From Rhodospirillales bacterium (GTDB lineage Bacteria; Pseudomonadota; Alphaproteobacteria; UBA828): a stretch of DNA of 37,095 nucleotides. Shown piece by piece: positions 30,197 to 36,872 of this stretch (the first letter of the stretch is position 1; the number at the start of each line of letters is the position of its first letter). The notes beneath the pieces were generated by a model. That model saw nothing but the letters and a program-made list of their open reading frames with translations, was not told the DNA's origin and made no database searches. The stretch covers positions 1 through 37,095 of the forward strand of contig JAPPNV010000086.1 of assembly GCA_028818565.1 (NCBI GenBank), given 5' to 3'. The position numbers were made by a program, and so were the translations under genes.

Positions 30197-30736
30197 TCAC
30201 GGCTTGAGCGTCATCGGCAGGCCCGCGGCCACGAAGACCACCCGCCCGGCGGCCTGGGCCACGGCCTGGTTGAGGCGCCCGGCATGGTCGCGGAAGGCGC
30301 GGGCGGCGGCGTTCTCCGGCACGATGCCGAGGCCCACCTCGTTGGAGACCAGCACCGTGCGTCCCTCCAGCCGGCCGAGGCAGGCCGTGAGGCGCTGGGT
30401 CTCGGCGGCGATGTCGCGGCCGGCCTCCATCAAGTTGCTGAGCCAGAGGGTGAGGCAGTCCACCAGCAGCGCGGCGCCGGGGCGGCTCTCGGCCTCCAGC
30501 GTCTCGGTGAGCGCGAGCGGCGCCTCGACCGTGCGCCAGCCGGGCCCGCGCCGGGCGCGGTGCGCCGCGATCCGCGCTGCCATCTCGGCGTCGCGGGGCT
30601 CGGCTGTGGCGATGTAGAGCCTGATGCCCTCGTGGTCGCCCAGCAGCGCCTCCGCATGGGCGCTCTTGCCCGAGCGGGCGCCGCCGAGAACGAGGGTGAT
30701 GCGCGCCGAATCCGGCGCCTGGTCAAGACCCGCCAT
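30197..30736 (-). CDS. cobU: Bifunctional adenosylcobinamide kinase / adenosylcobinamide-phosphate guanylyltransferase
   Basis: CobU (CobP in Pseudomonas denitrificans) phosphorylates adenosylcobinamide and then transfers GMP to it. It has P-loop LVLGGARSGKSAHAE, YIATAEPRDAEMAARIAAHRARRG with the guanylylated His, LVDCLTLWLSNLM and VSNEVGLGIVPENAAARAFRDHAGRLNQ. The track ORF extends through the riboswitch and is wrong. ATG 30736 is preceded by the strong site GGAGGGAGG and gives 179 residues, the usual length. It is the first gene downstream of the cobalamin riboswitch and starts a six-gene unit reaching cobQ. Confidence 0.96.
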   Translation of the reverse strand: MAGLDQAPDSARITLVLGGARSGKSAHAEALLGDHEGIRLYIATAEPRDAEMAARIAAHRARRGPGWRTVEAPLALTETLEAESRPGAALLVDCLTLWLSNLMEAGRDIAAETQRLTACLGRLEGRTVLVSNEVGLGIVPENAAARAFRDHAGRLNQAVAQAAGRVVFVAAGLPMTLKP

Positions 30737-30756
30737 GATCCTCCCTCCGAGGACGT

Positions 30757-30962
30757 TGCAGCCCTGCCGCGCAGCCGGTCTCCTGGCTCGGGGTCGTCGA
30801 CGGGGCCCCAGCCTTCCCGACCCCGAAGGGTCAGTGGCCCGCGCGATGCGCACGGGGTCCGTCTCGCCGCTTACAGTTGCGGGGGCAGCGCCGGACTGGC
30901 CCGCGTCTCGGCTGACACGGGCGTCACCGGCTTCCCACGCTGCGTGACCGGCGCACGCTACA
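30757..30962 (-). promoter_or_regulatory. Cobalamin (B12) riboswitch
   Basis: Reading the minus strand, the conserved elements appear in order: GGGAAGCCGGTGA, then TCCGGCGCTGCCCCCGCAAC, CTGTAAGCGG, a GGGAAGGCTGGGG arm, and the B12 box AGCCAGGAGACCGGCTGC. Outer arms TGTAGC (30957-30962) and GCTGCA (30757-30762) can form P1. The cobU ribosome-binding site GGAGGGAGG lies within 20 bases of the 3' end and no T-tract terminator is seen, so control of translation initiation is more likely than attenuation. It should repress cobU-btuF-like-cobW-cobN-cobO-cobQ when adenosylcobalamin is plentiful. Confidence 0.95.
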
Positions 30963-31100
30963 GCAGGCGCGCACGGAACGCTACCTCCGCTCGCTCGATC
31001 CTCGCGGAGGCGATCCTGAACCGGGTCGGCCAGGGGCACCCGGACGGGACGCAGATGGCGTAGTCTTCCCGGGCGGCAACCGCACGGGAAGGAGAGGCCG

Positions 31101-32069
31101 ATGACTGTCCCTGCAACGCTCGATACCGTCGCCGTCGTGGGCAACGGCCTCGTCGGTCACGGCATGGCCCAGATTTTCGCGGCTGCGGGCCACCGGGTCG
31201 TCATGATCGGCCGCAGCGAGGAGAGCCTCGCCGCGGCGATGGAGCGGATTGCGAAGAGCCTCGCCGCCTTCGAAGCGCACGGGCTCGTCACATCCGGCGA
31301 AATCAGTGCCGCCCTTGGGCGCATCCGGACCTCGACCGTGCTCGAGGACGCGGCGGACGCGCAGCTCGTTCTCGAAGCGGTTCCGGCCGATCGCGCCGTC
31401 CAGGACGAGGTGTACGGGCGGCTCGACGCGATCTGCGCGCCGCCCGCCGTCTTCGCCTCCGGGAGCGGGCAGCCCGCGAGCGAGCTGGTGTCGAACGTCA
31501 GGCACCGCGGGCGCGTGGTCGCCGCCCACTTCTGGTACCCGCCGCAGCTCATTCCCCTCGTCGAGGTCTGCGCCGGGCCGGAGACCGACCCGGACGTGGC
31601 GCCCTGGCTCTGCGGCGTGCTGCGGGCAGCGGGCAAGGAGCCGGTGATCGTCGACAAGGAGGTTCCGGGCTTCATCGGCAACCGGCTTCAGTACGCGATC
31701 CTGCGCGAGGCCTGGGCGCTCTGGGCGGAGGGGGCGGCCTCGGCCGAGGCGATCGACACGGTGGTGAAGGCGTCCATCGGGCGGCGTCTCGCGATCACGG
31801 GGCCCATCGAGTCTGCCGACGTCGGCGGCCTGGATACGCTGCACGCGTTCGGCGCCTACCTCATCCCGCACCTGACGACGGGCTCCCAACCCGCGTCGGC
31901 GGTGACCGATCTGGTGGAGGCGGGGCATCGCGGCCTGCCCTCGGGCCGGGGGGTGTACGACTGGAGCGCGCGCGACGGCGCTGCGCTGCTCGTGGAACGC
32001 GAGGAGGAGCTGTTCCGCCACCTCGCCCGGGACAAGGCGGGTCACGCCGGCAGGCGCGCGGAATCATAG
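31101..32069 (+). CDS. 3-hydroxyacyl-CoA dehydrogenase family protein
   Basis: This NAD-dependent dehydrogenase has an N-terminal Rossmann motif VVGNGLVGHGMAQIFAAAGH (about 12-31) and the family C-terminal domain starting at VPGFIGNRLQYAILREA. The usual catalytic His motif HFFNP is replaced by HFWYPP (His143), and the SNTSS-type substrate loop reads ASGSGQ, so the substrate may not be a standard 3-hydroxyacyl-CoA. Relatives with such changes include L-carnitine and L-gulonate dehydrogenases. It ends with SGRGVYDW and a charged tail. AAGGAGAG precedes the ATG. It diverges from the riboswitch unit. The last codons and stop are contributed by the first copy of the 28-bp tandem repeat. Confidence 0.85.
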   Translation: MTVPATLDTVAVVGNGLVGHGMAQIFAAAGHRVVMIGRSEESLAAAMERIAKSLAAFEAHGLVTSGEISAALGRIRTSTVLEDAADAQLVLEAVPADRAVQDEVYGRLDAICAPPAVFASGSGQPASELVSNVRHRGRVVAAHFWYPPQLIPLVEVCAGPETDPDVAPWLCGVLRAAGKEPVIVDKEVPGFIGNRLQYAILREAWALWAEGAASAEAIDTVVKASIGRRLAITGPIESADVGGLDTLHAFGAYLIPHLTTGSQPASAVTDLVEAGHRGLPSGRGVYDWSARDGAALLVEREEELFRHLARDKAGHAGRRAES

Positions 32070-32157
32070 AAGTGCCGGCAGGCGCGCGGAATCATAGAAG
32101 TGCCGGCAGGCCCGCGGAATCATAGGAGTGCCGGCAGGCGCGCGGAATAAGGGAAGA
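32046..32157. repeat. 28-bp tandem repeat, four units
   Basis: Units at 32046-32073, 32074-32101, 32102-32129 and 32130-32157 follow one another without spacers. The first two are identical, the third has two changes and the last degenerates at its 3' end. Each begins GCCGGCAGGCGCGCGGAATC, which is the reverse complement of the core of the dispersed repeats at 10225 and 36713. The first unit includes the stop codon of the preceding dehydrogenase. Confidence 0.9.
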
Positions 32158-32167
32158 GCCGGTTGCC

Positions 32168-32569
32168 ATGAGCGACCAATGGCAAAAGCGACGCAGGCCG
32201 TGTCATTGCCGAGATATGCCGGATGGTTGCATCGCCGCGCTGGGGCACCCATATTTGGTAGTGGGGAGGCTTGGTAACTGGGGAGGCTGGATACTCAACT
32301 CGAACGGGACGCATCCGATGGCCAGCCGCGCAGCGATACTCACCAGCCTGGGTTCACGCAATTCGAAACCCTTCGAATTCGAGCCGCTTCCCCATCAATA
32401 CGAGGAACCGAGCATCAAGATCGGCCTTGAGGGCCACGGCGCCATTGTCGTGGACGTGCACGCCGCCAACCGCCTCGCCAACGCGATCCGGGACGACGTT
32501 CCCGAGCGCGCAAGCCAGATCGACACCTGCATCGAGCAGGCGGGGCGCTGCGCCAGGCACGCAGTCTGA
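32168..32569 (+). CDS. Hypothetical protein
   Basis: I do not recognise this 133-residue ORF. The N-terminal 50 residues are rich in Arg, Cys and Trp and look poorly coding. The part from the internal ATG at 32318 (MASRAAILTSLGSRN, 83 residues) looks more protein-like, with GLEGHGAIVVDVHAANRLANAIRD resembling an alpha/beta segment. Either start is possible; a loose GGGAAGAG lies before 32168. No membrane segment or signal peptide is visible. It lies at the left edge of the accessory island and converges on the two minus-strand island genes. Confidence 0.4.
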   Translation: MSDQWQKRRRPCHCRDMPDGCIAALGHPYLVVGRLGNWGGWILNSNGTHPMASRAAILTSLGSRNSKPFEFEPLPHQYEEPSIKIGLEGHGAIVVDVHAANRLANAIRDDVPERASQIDTCIEQAGRCARHAV

Positions 32570-32704
32570 GGGTTGAGGTGACGCCGATTAGTCGCTTAGC
32601 GTTGCAGGAACGGCCCGTCGAGTTCGGACAAACGACGTAGCGGCGCCTACTGGGTTCCCGCTCTCAGGTCCCTTCAAAGCCTTCAACTGGGGACCGCGCC
32701 ATGC

Positions 32705-33274
32705 TCAGAGCACGGCGACGTACACGCAACGACATCGTCCTCCATGCGGATTCGCATCACTGCCGTCTTTGCAGTGCTGGCCTGGAAGAGGCATGTTCTT
32801 CAGCGCAGTTCGAATCGTGAACACCCTTCCATGAAGCGCACGGCAATCATCGCAAACGCGCTCATCGTCGCAGGTCATAATTTCTACTTTCTTGATACCC
32901 GCTTCACGCATTGACAACAATTCGTGCTTATAGCCCTCTCGGGCTTCGCGATAGTATTCTCTGCCTTCCTGAAATAAAACACTTGCCAAACTGTGATGTG
33001 CTTGGCTTGCGGCTCGCCAGTCGCGCGCGCCTAGCGCTGACTGAGTTTGTTTTCTTAGGTCTTTCCGTCGTCGATCCCGTTGATCCTGTTCTCGCCTTAT
33101 CGCCTCTTCTTTAGTTAGAAGCTGTCTCGTTCCGTCTCGGAGCTTCCGCACAAAGATAGGTCTTTTGCAATTTCGGCAATTGCGCTTCCTCTGAGGTGGA
33201 GGTTCTTGGTTTTCTCCGCAATATGGACAAGCGGTGCTTTTGTCTTTGGAGCGACCGAACAACTTTCGAAGCAT
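32705..33274 (-). CDS. Zinc-ribbon protein with Mu F/SPP1 gp7-like Cys-rich C-terminus
   Basis: This 189-residue protein has three visible parts. An N-terminal zinc ribbon has CPYC and CRNC (about 16-36). A strongly charged helical stretch (about 53-80, EEAIRREQDQRDRRRKDLRK) probably forms a coiled coil. The C-terminus has DDERVCDDCRALHGRVFTI, then LPGQHC and GGRCRC. The order CxxC - LxG - CRC matches the pattern at the end of phage head-morphogenesis (MuF) domains, which are also found as effector-type domains. AGGAG lies before the ATG. It follows the nuclease gene by 122 bp on the same strand. No other phage genes are near. The family match is from memory of the motif, and the function is unknown. 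Confidence 0.6.
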   Translation of the reverse strand: MLRKLFGRSKDKSTACPYCGENQEPPPQRKRNCRNCKRPIFVRKLRDGTRQLLTKEEAIRREQDQRDRRRKDLRKQTQSALGARDWRAASQAHHSLASVLFQEGREYYREAREGYKHELLSMREAGIKKVEIMTCDDERVCDDCRALHGRVFTIRTALKNMPLPGQHCKDGSDANPHGGRCRCVYVAVL

Positions 33275-33396
33275 GATTTCTCCTAGTTGCTTTTTTTCTA
33301 TCTAAGCCGCCTTACAATGGCTGTTTCGTTACTTCATGGGGAATTCCGCATTCTTTAGCGTCTAACGGTTGGGTTCCCGGGTCAAAGTGAACTCAT

Positions 33397-33846
33397 TTAT
33401 GAGAGACGTGAAAATGAGCACTGAACAGACTCAAGAAGATAGTTGAATCCTTGCCAGCCCGCTCGTTTAGCAGTTGGTTTCAACGGCTTCCTAGGTTGAA
33501 ACATGTCTTGCGGTTGTAGGTCGGCCGACAAATAGTGAATTGCATGCTTGCGGCGGTCTTTTGTAGTAATGACCAAATAGAGTGGAAAATATATCCCCGC
33601 CTGCATCCGCTCCTGCTGAGGAATCCATCCTGCCCCTGGGATTCTTGACGGAATTTTGTTAATGTCCGCTCTGGTTGTTGTCTTCACTTGGGCGAGGTAC
33701 CCGCAAAAGTCGCATATCACGTCTGCGCACTTGAAATTTGTGGGCAGGCGCTTGAGAGTACTATCGCGTTTACATGAAGGACACCGGCAGTTTTTCTTCA
33801 CGATATTTTCGCCAAATGTTCCCAATTCTTGCTTCGATATAGCCAT
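33397..33846 (-). CDS. Compact DpnI/Dam-replacing-family nuclease (catalytic domain only)
   Basis: DpnI-type enzymes cut GATC when the adenine is methylated. Here a CxxC pair (CPSC, about 22-25) precedes ADVICDFCGYLAQVK. The spacing D-x2-C-x2-C-x4-Q-x-K equals that of the DpnI catalytic stretch ADFYCNHCSEEFELK, with Gln in place of the catalytic Glu. Later, RKPLKPTAKRAGWQGFN closely matches RKPLAPTARRAGWIGCN of DpnI. The protein ends at 149 residues, soon after this motif, so the C-terminal winged-helix domain of DpnI (about 254 residues) is missing. GTFGEN at residues 9-14 resembles the first helix motif of PD-(D/E)XK nucleases. AGAGGTG precedes the ATG. Codon use and base composition differ from the core genome. 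It could be active, a minimal variant or a remnant. Confidence 0.75.
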   Translation of the reverse strand: MAISKQELGTFGENIVKKNCRCPSCKRDSTLKRLPTNFKCADVICDFCGYLAQVKTTTRADINKIPSRIPGAGWIPQQERMQAGIYFPLYLVITTKDRRKHAIHYLSADLQPQDMFQPRKPLKPTAKRAGWQGFNYLLESVQCSFSRLS

Positions 33847-34003
33847 GATTCATTCACCTCTTATACTCCATGATCTCAGGTCATATCACGTCAATGTCCC
33901 TTTCAGGAGTTCCTAGAGGTCAACTTCCATCGCAATCTGCGTGCACGAAGAATTCTGACAGCATTGGCCGATTGCGCGGCACCGCTAGCCTCCTTGTCTG
34001 GGG

Positions 34004-34080
<77 letters not shown>

Positions 34081-34175
34081 TCTCGGCGAACCGAAGGCGC
34101 ACCATAGGCAAGCCGGACGGCGCCGGCAATGGCATCGGCAAGTCCGTTCTTCACCCCGACCCCTCCTCACCCCGG

Positions 34176-34201
34176 CCCTCTCCTCCCCAGGGAGGAGAGG
34201 G
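34176..34201. repeat. Palindrome of the CCCTCTCC...GGAGAGGG type
   Basis: An 11-bp perfect stem (CCCTCTCCTCC with GGAGGAGAGGG, loop CCAG). It belongs to the CCTCACCC...CTCTCC intergenic palindrome type frequent in proteobacterial genomes. Confidence 0.75.
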
Positions 34202-34226
34202 GGAGTAAGGTTGGTGCCGAGTACGT

Positions 34227-34255
34227 TCCCCCTCCGCCCTCCGGGGGGAGGGGGA
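34227..34255. repeat. Second CT/GA palindrome
   Basis: TCCCCCTCC at 34227-34235 pairs perfectly with GGAGGGGGA at 34247-34255. It is similar in style to the palindrome 25 bp upstream. Confidence 0.65.
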
Positions 34256-34309
34256 CAGGGGGAGGTGGGCGTCAGGCACGCGCGTAGCGCCGGGCGCTTG
34301 TTTAACTAT

Positions 34310-34580
34310 TCCCTCAGGCGCCGGGCGCTCGCTCCGCTCGCTTGGCTACGCGCCGTTCGGCGCGGCGCGCGGTCGCGCGCTCCGGACCTGCGGTCCGGCC
34401 CTCCTCCTAGCGGGCACTTCGTCGGCGGCGGGCGCTGGTCTGTTCAGTTCCCTCAGGCGCCGGGCGCTCGCTCCGCTCGCTTGGCTACGCGCTCACGCGC
34501 GCGGCGCAGTCGCGCCGTCCGGGCCTTCGGCCCGGGAGCAGGGCTTCGCCCTTGTCGGCGGGGCGCGGTTCGCTATTCTG
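34310..34580. repeat. Tandem duplication with 44-bp identical core and covarying hairpins
   Basis: A 44-base sequence (34310-34353) starting TCCCTCAGGCGCCGGGCGCT recurs exactly at 34449-34492. Behind each copy is a GC-rich stretch and a hairpin: CCGGACC-TGC-GGTCCGG (34382-34398) and CCGGGCC-TTC-GGCCCGG (34519-34535). Similarity continues weakly into a shared GTCGGCGG segment. The two units therefore abut as an imperfect tandem repeat of about 130-139 bp. Confidence 0.8.
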
Positions 34581-34612
34581 CCGCCGCTTGAGGACAAGGG
34601 AGGGCCTGAGCC

Positions 34613-35323
34613 ATGCCGTCGATGCTGGTCACCGGTGCGAACAGGGGCCTCGGCCTCGAAATGGTGCGCCAATTCGTGGACGACGGCTGGCGCATCTACG
34701 CCTGCTGCCGCGCGCCCGAGACGGCCACCGATCTCGCTGCGCTTGCCGACGGCTCGGCGGGCGCGATCACGCTGCACACCCTCGATGTGGGCAAGCCCGC
34801 GCAGATCACGGCGCTCGCGGGCGAGTTCAGCGGCACGGCCATCGACATGCTGGTCAACAACGCCGGCCTGCTGGGCTGCTCGATCGATGAGATGGGGCCG
34901 GGCGCCTTCGGCTCGGTCGACTACGACGCCTGGATGCAGCTGCACGAGATCAACACCATGGCTCCGCTCCGCGTTGCCGAAGCCTTCGTAGATCACGTGG
35001 CGGCGAGCGACATGAAGCTGATGTTCTTCATGTCGACGTACATGGGCTGCATCACCGAGCTCGCCGACGGCGGTCTCTACCCCTACCGCTCAAGCAAGGC
35101 GGCGCTGAACCTGGTGGTGAAGGGGCTCTCCATCGATCTCGCACCGCGCGGGGTGCGCACCATCGCGGTCCATCCCGGTTGGGTGAGCACGGACATGGGC
35201 GGGCCAGAGGCCCCGGTCAACAAGGAGCAGAGCATCGCCGGCATCCGCCAGGTGGTGGCGAATTACGGCAGCGGCCAGACCGGCTGCTTCTATCAGTACG
35301 ACGGCAGGGAGCTGCCCTGGTAG
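34613..35323 (+). CDS. Short-chain dehydrogenase/reductase (C-factor-like SDR)
   Basis: This cytoplasmic NAD(P)-dependent oxidoreductase has the nucleotide motif TGANRGLG (7-14), the structural motif NNAG (82-85), a catalytic Ser in FFMSTYMG (Ser141) and YRSSK (Tyr158, Lys162). The tail HPGWVSTDMGGPEAPV is typical of the CsgA/C-factor-like and sniffer-like SDR groups, which are shorter than classical SDRs. The 236-residue length fits. GGGAGG precedes the ATG at the right spacing. glnT starts 41 bp after its stop, so they may be cotranscribed. The substrate is unknown. Confidence 0.9.
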   Translation: MPSMLVTGANRGLGLEMVRQFVDDGWRIYACCRAPETATDLAALADGSAGAITLHTLDVGKPAQITALAGEFSGTAIDMLVNNAGLLGCSIDEMGPGAFGSVDYDAWMQLHEINTMAPLRVAEAFVDHVAASDMKLMFFMSTYMGCITELADGGLYPYRSSKAALNLVVKGLSIDLAPRGVRTIAVHPGWVSTDMGGPEAPVNKEQSIAGIRQVVANYGSGQTGCFYQYDGRELPW

Positions 35324-35364
35324 CAGCCCGCCGCAGAGCATCCGAGACAAGGGAGTATGAATCG

Positions 35365-36672
35365 ATGGCCGTGGACCTGGCTCAGGCCGCGAAACAGAAG
35401 AAGATTCGCTATTTCCTGATCAGCTTCGTCGACCTGTTCGGCGTGCTCCGGGCCAAGCTGGTGCCGGCCGAGGCGATTGCCGGCATGCAGGAAGACGGCG
35501 CGGGCTTCGCCGCCTTCGCCGCGTGGCTGGACTCGACGCCGGCCGAGCCCGACATGCTGGTCAAGCCCGACCCCGCGAGCCTGATCCAGCTGCCGTGGAA
35601 GCCGGATGTCGGCTGGCTCGCCGGCGATTGCTGGATGAACGGCGAGCCCATGCCGGACACCCCCCGGCTCAAGCTGAAAGCCAAGCTCGCGGAGGCGAAG
35701 AAGCAGGGCTACCGGGTCAAGACCGGGGTCGAGGCGGAATACTTCATCGTGAGCGCGGACGGCACCGCGATCTCCGACCCGCTCGATACCCAGGCCAAGC
35801 CCTGCTACGACCAGGCGGCGCTGATGCGCCGCTACGACGTGGTCTCCGAGATCTGCGACGCCATGCTGGGCCTCGGCTGGGGGCCCTATCAGAACGACCA
35901 CGAGGACGCCAACGGCCAGTTCGAGATGAACTGGGACTACGACGACGCGCTGGTCACCGCCGACCGCCACGTCTTCTTCAAGTACATGGTGAAGTCGCTG
36001 GCCGAGAAGCACGGGCTGCGCGCGACCTTCATGCCCAAGCCCTTCTCCAACCTCACGGGCAACGGCTGCCACGCCCACGTCTCGGTCTGGAACAACTCGG
36101 GCAAGAAGAACCTGTTCCACGATGCCAAGGGCGAGCTCGGCATCTCCAAGCTCGGCTACCAGTTCCTGGGCGGCATCATGCACCGGGCGCCTGCGCTCTG
36201 CGCGCTCTGGAACCCGACCGTGAACAGCTACAAGCGGATCAACGCGCCGGTCACGCTCTCCGGCGCCACCTGGTCGCCCAATCTGGTGGCCTACGGCGGG
36301 AACAACCGCTCGACCATGGTGCGGATCCCGGATGCGGGGCGGTTCGAGCTCCGGCTGATGGACGGCGCGGCGAACCCCTACCTGCTGCAGGCCGGCGTGG
36401 TCGTCGCCGGGCTCGACGGCATCGAGAACCAGCTCGACCCCGGCAAGCGCACCGACCTCAACCTTTATGCGGAGGGCCACAAGCTGCGCGGCGCGCGCAA
36501 GCTGCCGCTCAACCTGCTCGACGCGCTCAGGCTCTTCGAGAAGGACAAGGTGGTGCGCGCGGGCTTCGGCGAGAGCTTCGTCAAGAGCTACGTCAAGCTC
36601 AAGATGCGCGAGTGGGACGAATACGCCGGCACGATCTCCGACTGGGAGCGCGGCAACACCCTCGATTGCTAG
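35365..36672 (+). CDS. glnT: Glutamine synthetase-like ligase, GlnT (GSIII) / GmaS type
   Basis: This enzyme is an ATP-dependent ligase of glutamate with ammonia or methylamine. The N-terminus has IRYFLISFVDLFGVLRAKLVP. Catalytic-fold signatures are VKTGVEAEYFIV, NDHEDANGQFEMNWDYDDAL, NLTGNGCHAHVSVW (the KPxxG/NGSGxH equivalent), NSYKRINAP, NNRSTMVRIPDAGRFELRLMDGAANPYL. At 435 residues it matches rhizobial GlnT and also gamma-glutamylmethylamide synthetase (GmaS) of the N-methylglutamate pathway; the two are hard to separate by eye. The adenylylation-site region of GlnA is absent. The track ORF starts at 35179, inside the SDR gene. ATG 35365 with AGGGAG nine bases ahead is preferred. No other methylamine genes are nearby. 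Confidence 0.88.
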   Translation: MAVDLAQAAKQKKIRYFLISFVDLFGVLRAKLVPAEAIAGMQEDGAGFAAFAAWLDSTPAEPDMLVKPDPASLIQLPWKPDVGWLAGDCWMNGEPMPDTPRLKLKAKLAEAKKQGYRVKTGVEAEYFIVSADGTAISDPLDTQAKPCYDQAALMRRYDVVSEICDAMLGLGWGPYQNDHEDANGQFEMNWDYDDALVTADRHVFFKYMVKSLAEKHGLRATFMPKPFSNLTGNGCHAHVSVWNNSGKKNLFHDAKGELGISKLGYQFLGGIMHRAPALCALWNPTVNSYKRINAPVTLSGATWSPNLVAYGGNNRSTMVRIPDAGRFELRLMDGAANPYLLQAGVVVAGLDGIENQLDPGKRTDLNLYAEGHKLRGARKLPLNLLDALRLFEKDKVVRAGFGESFVKSYVKLKMREWDEYAGTISDWERGNTLDC

Positions 36673-36673
36673 A

Positions 36674-36698
36674 GCGCGTCCGTGGAAGACGGACGCGC
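36674..36698 (+). terminator. Hairpin directly after glnT
   Basis: A perfect 10-bp stem, GCGCGTCCGT with ACGGACGCGC and loop GGAAG, begins 2 bp after the glnT stop. CCCTTTTG follows 9 bases later. It works as a plausible terminator and shares its stem sequence with the hairpin at 10257. Confidence 0.55.
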
Positions 36699-36712
36699 GA
36701 CAGGCCCTTTTG

Positions 36713-36758
36713 TCGCTCACGGCAGCCGGCCGTCCTGCGATTCTGCGCGCCTGCCGGC
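36713..36758 (+). repeat. Dispersed intergenic repeat, copy 2
   Basis: Positions 36713-36752 match 10225-10264 with two differences. The continuation to 36758 (GATTCTGCGCGCCTGCCGGC) is the reverse complement of the 28-bp tandem unit with one difference, which links all three loci. More GC-rich palindromic sequence follows to about 36835. Confidence 0.8.
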
Positions 36759-36872
36759 GCGACCGGCCGGCGCCTGCGCGGACGCGCCGCAGAGCGGCGG
36801 GCCGCGGTCGCGGCCTGTCGCGAGCCCATCTAAAGACGGCCTCGCTCCCGCGGGAGGTCCTTGTGTGAAGGT

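Larger units (their letters stand above)
32580..34003. mobile_element. AT-richer accessory island next to tRNA-Arg
   Basis: From about 32580, and most clearly from about 32870 to 33960, base composition drops visibly below the GC-rich flanks. Two minus-strand genes of unusual type are present (a DpnI-family nuclease and a zinc-ribbon/MuF-like protein). The island adjoins the 3' end of tRNA-Arg, a classic insertion site, and a 28-bp tandem repeat on the other side. No integrase, transposase or duplicated tRNA end was found, so the transfer mechanism is unknown. Confidence 0.55.
34081..34612. other. Gene-free, repeat-rich stretch between tRNA-Arg and the SDR gene
   Basis: No plausible gene is seen. 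The stretch holds two pyrimidine/purine palindromes, a tandem duplication with hairpins and other GC-rich short repeats, listed separately. The SDR ribosome-binding site GGGAGG lies at its end. Confidence 0.7.

Noticed and set aside
32046-32157. CRISPR array
   Set aside because: The 28-bp units abut directly with no spacers, and no cas genes are present.
33360-33377. Integron attC-like boxes (GTCTAAC and GTTGGGT) between the two island genes
   Set aside because: The boxes are only one base apart instead of flanking a 50-130 bp folded site, and no integrase is seen.
32651-33379. Direct repeat TGGGTTCCCG at 32651-32660 and 33370-33379 flanking the zinc-ribbon gene
   Set aside because: Only 10 bp long with no extended similarity; too short to claim an attachment or target-site duplication.
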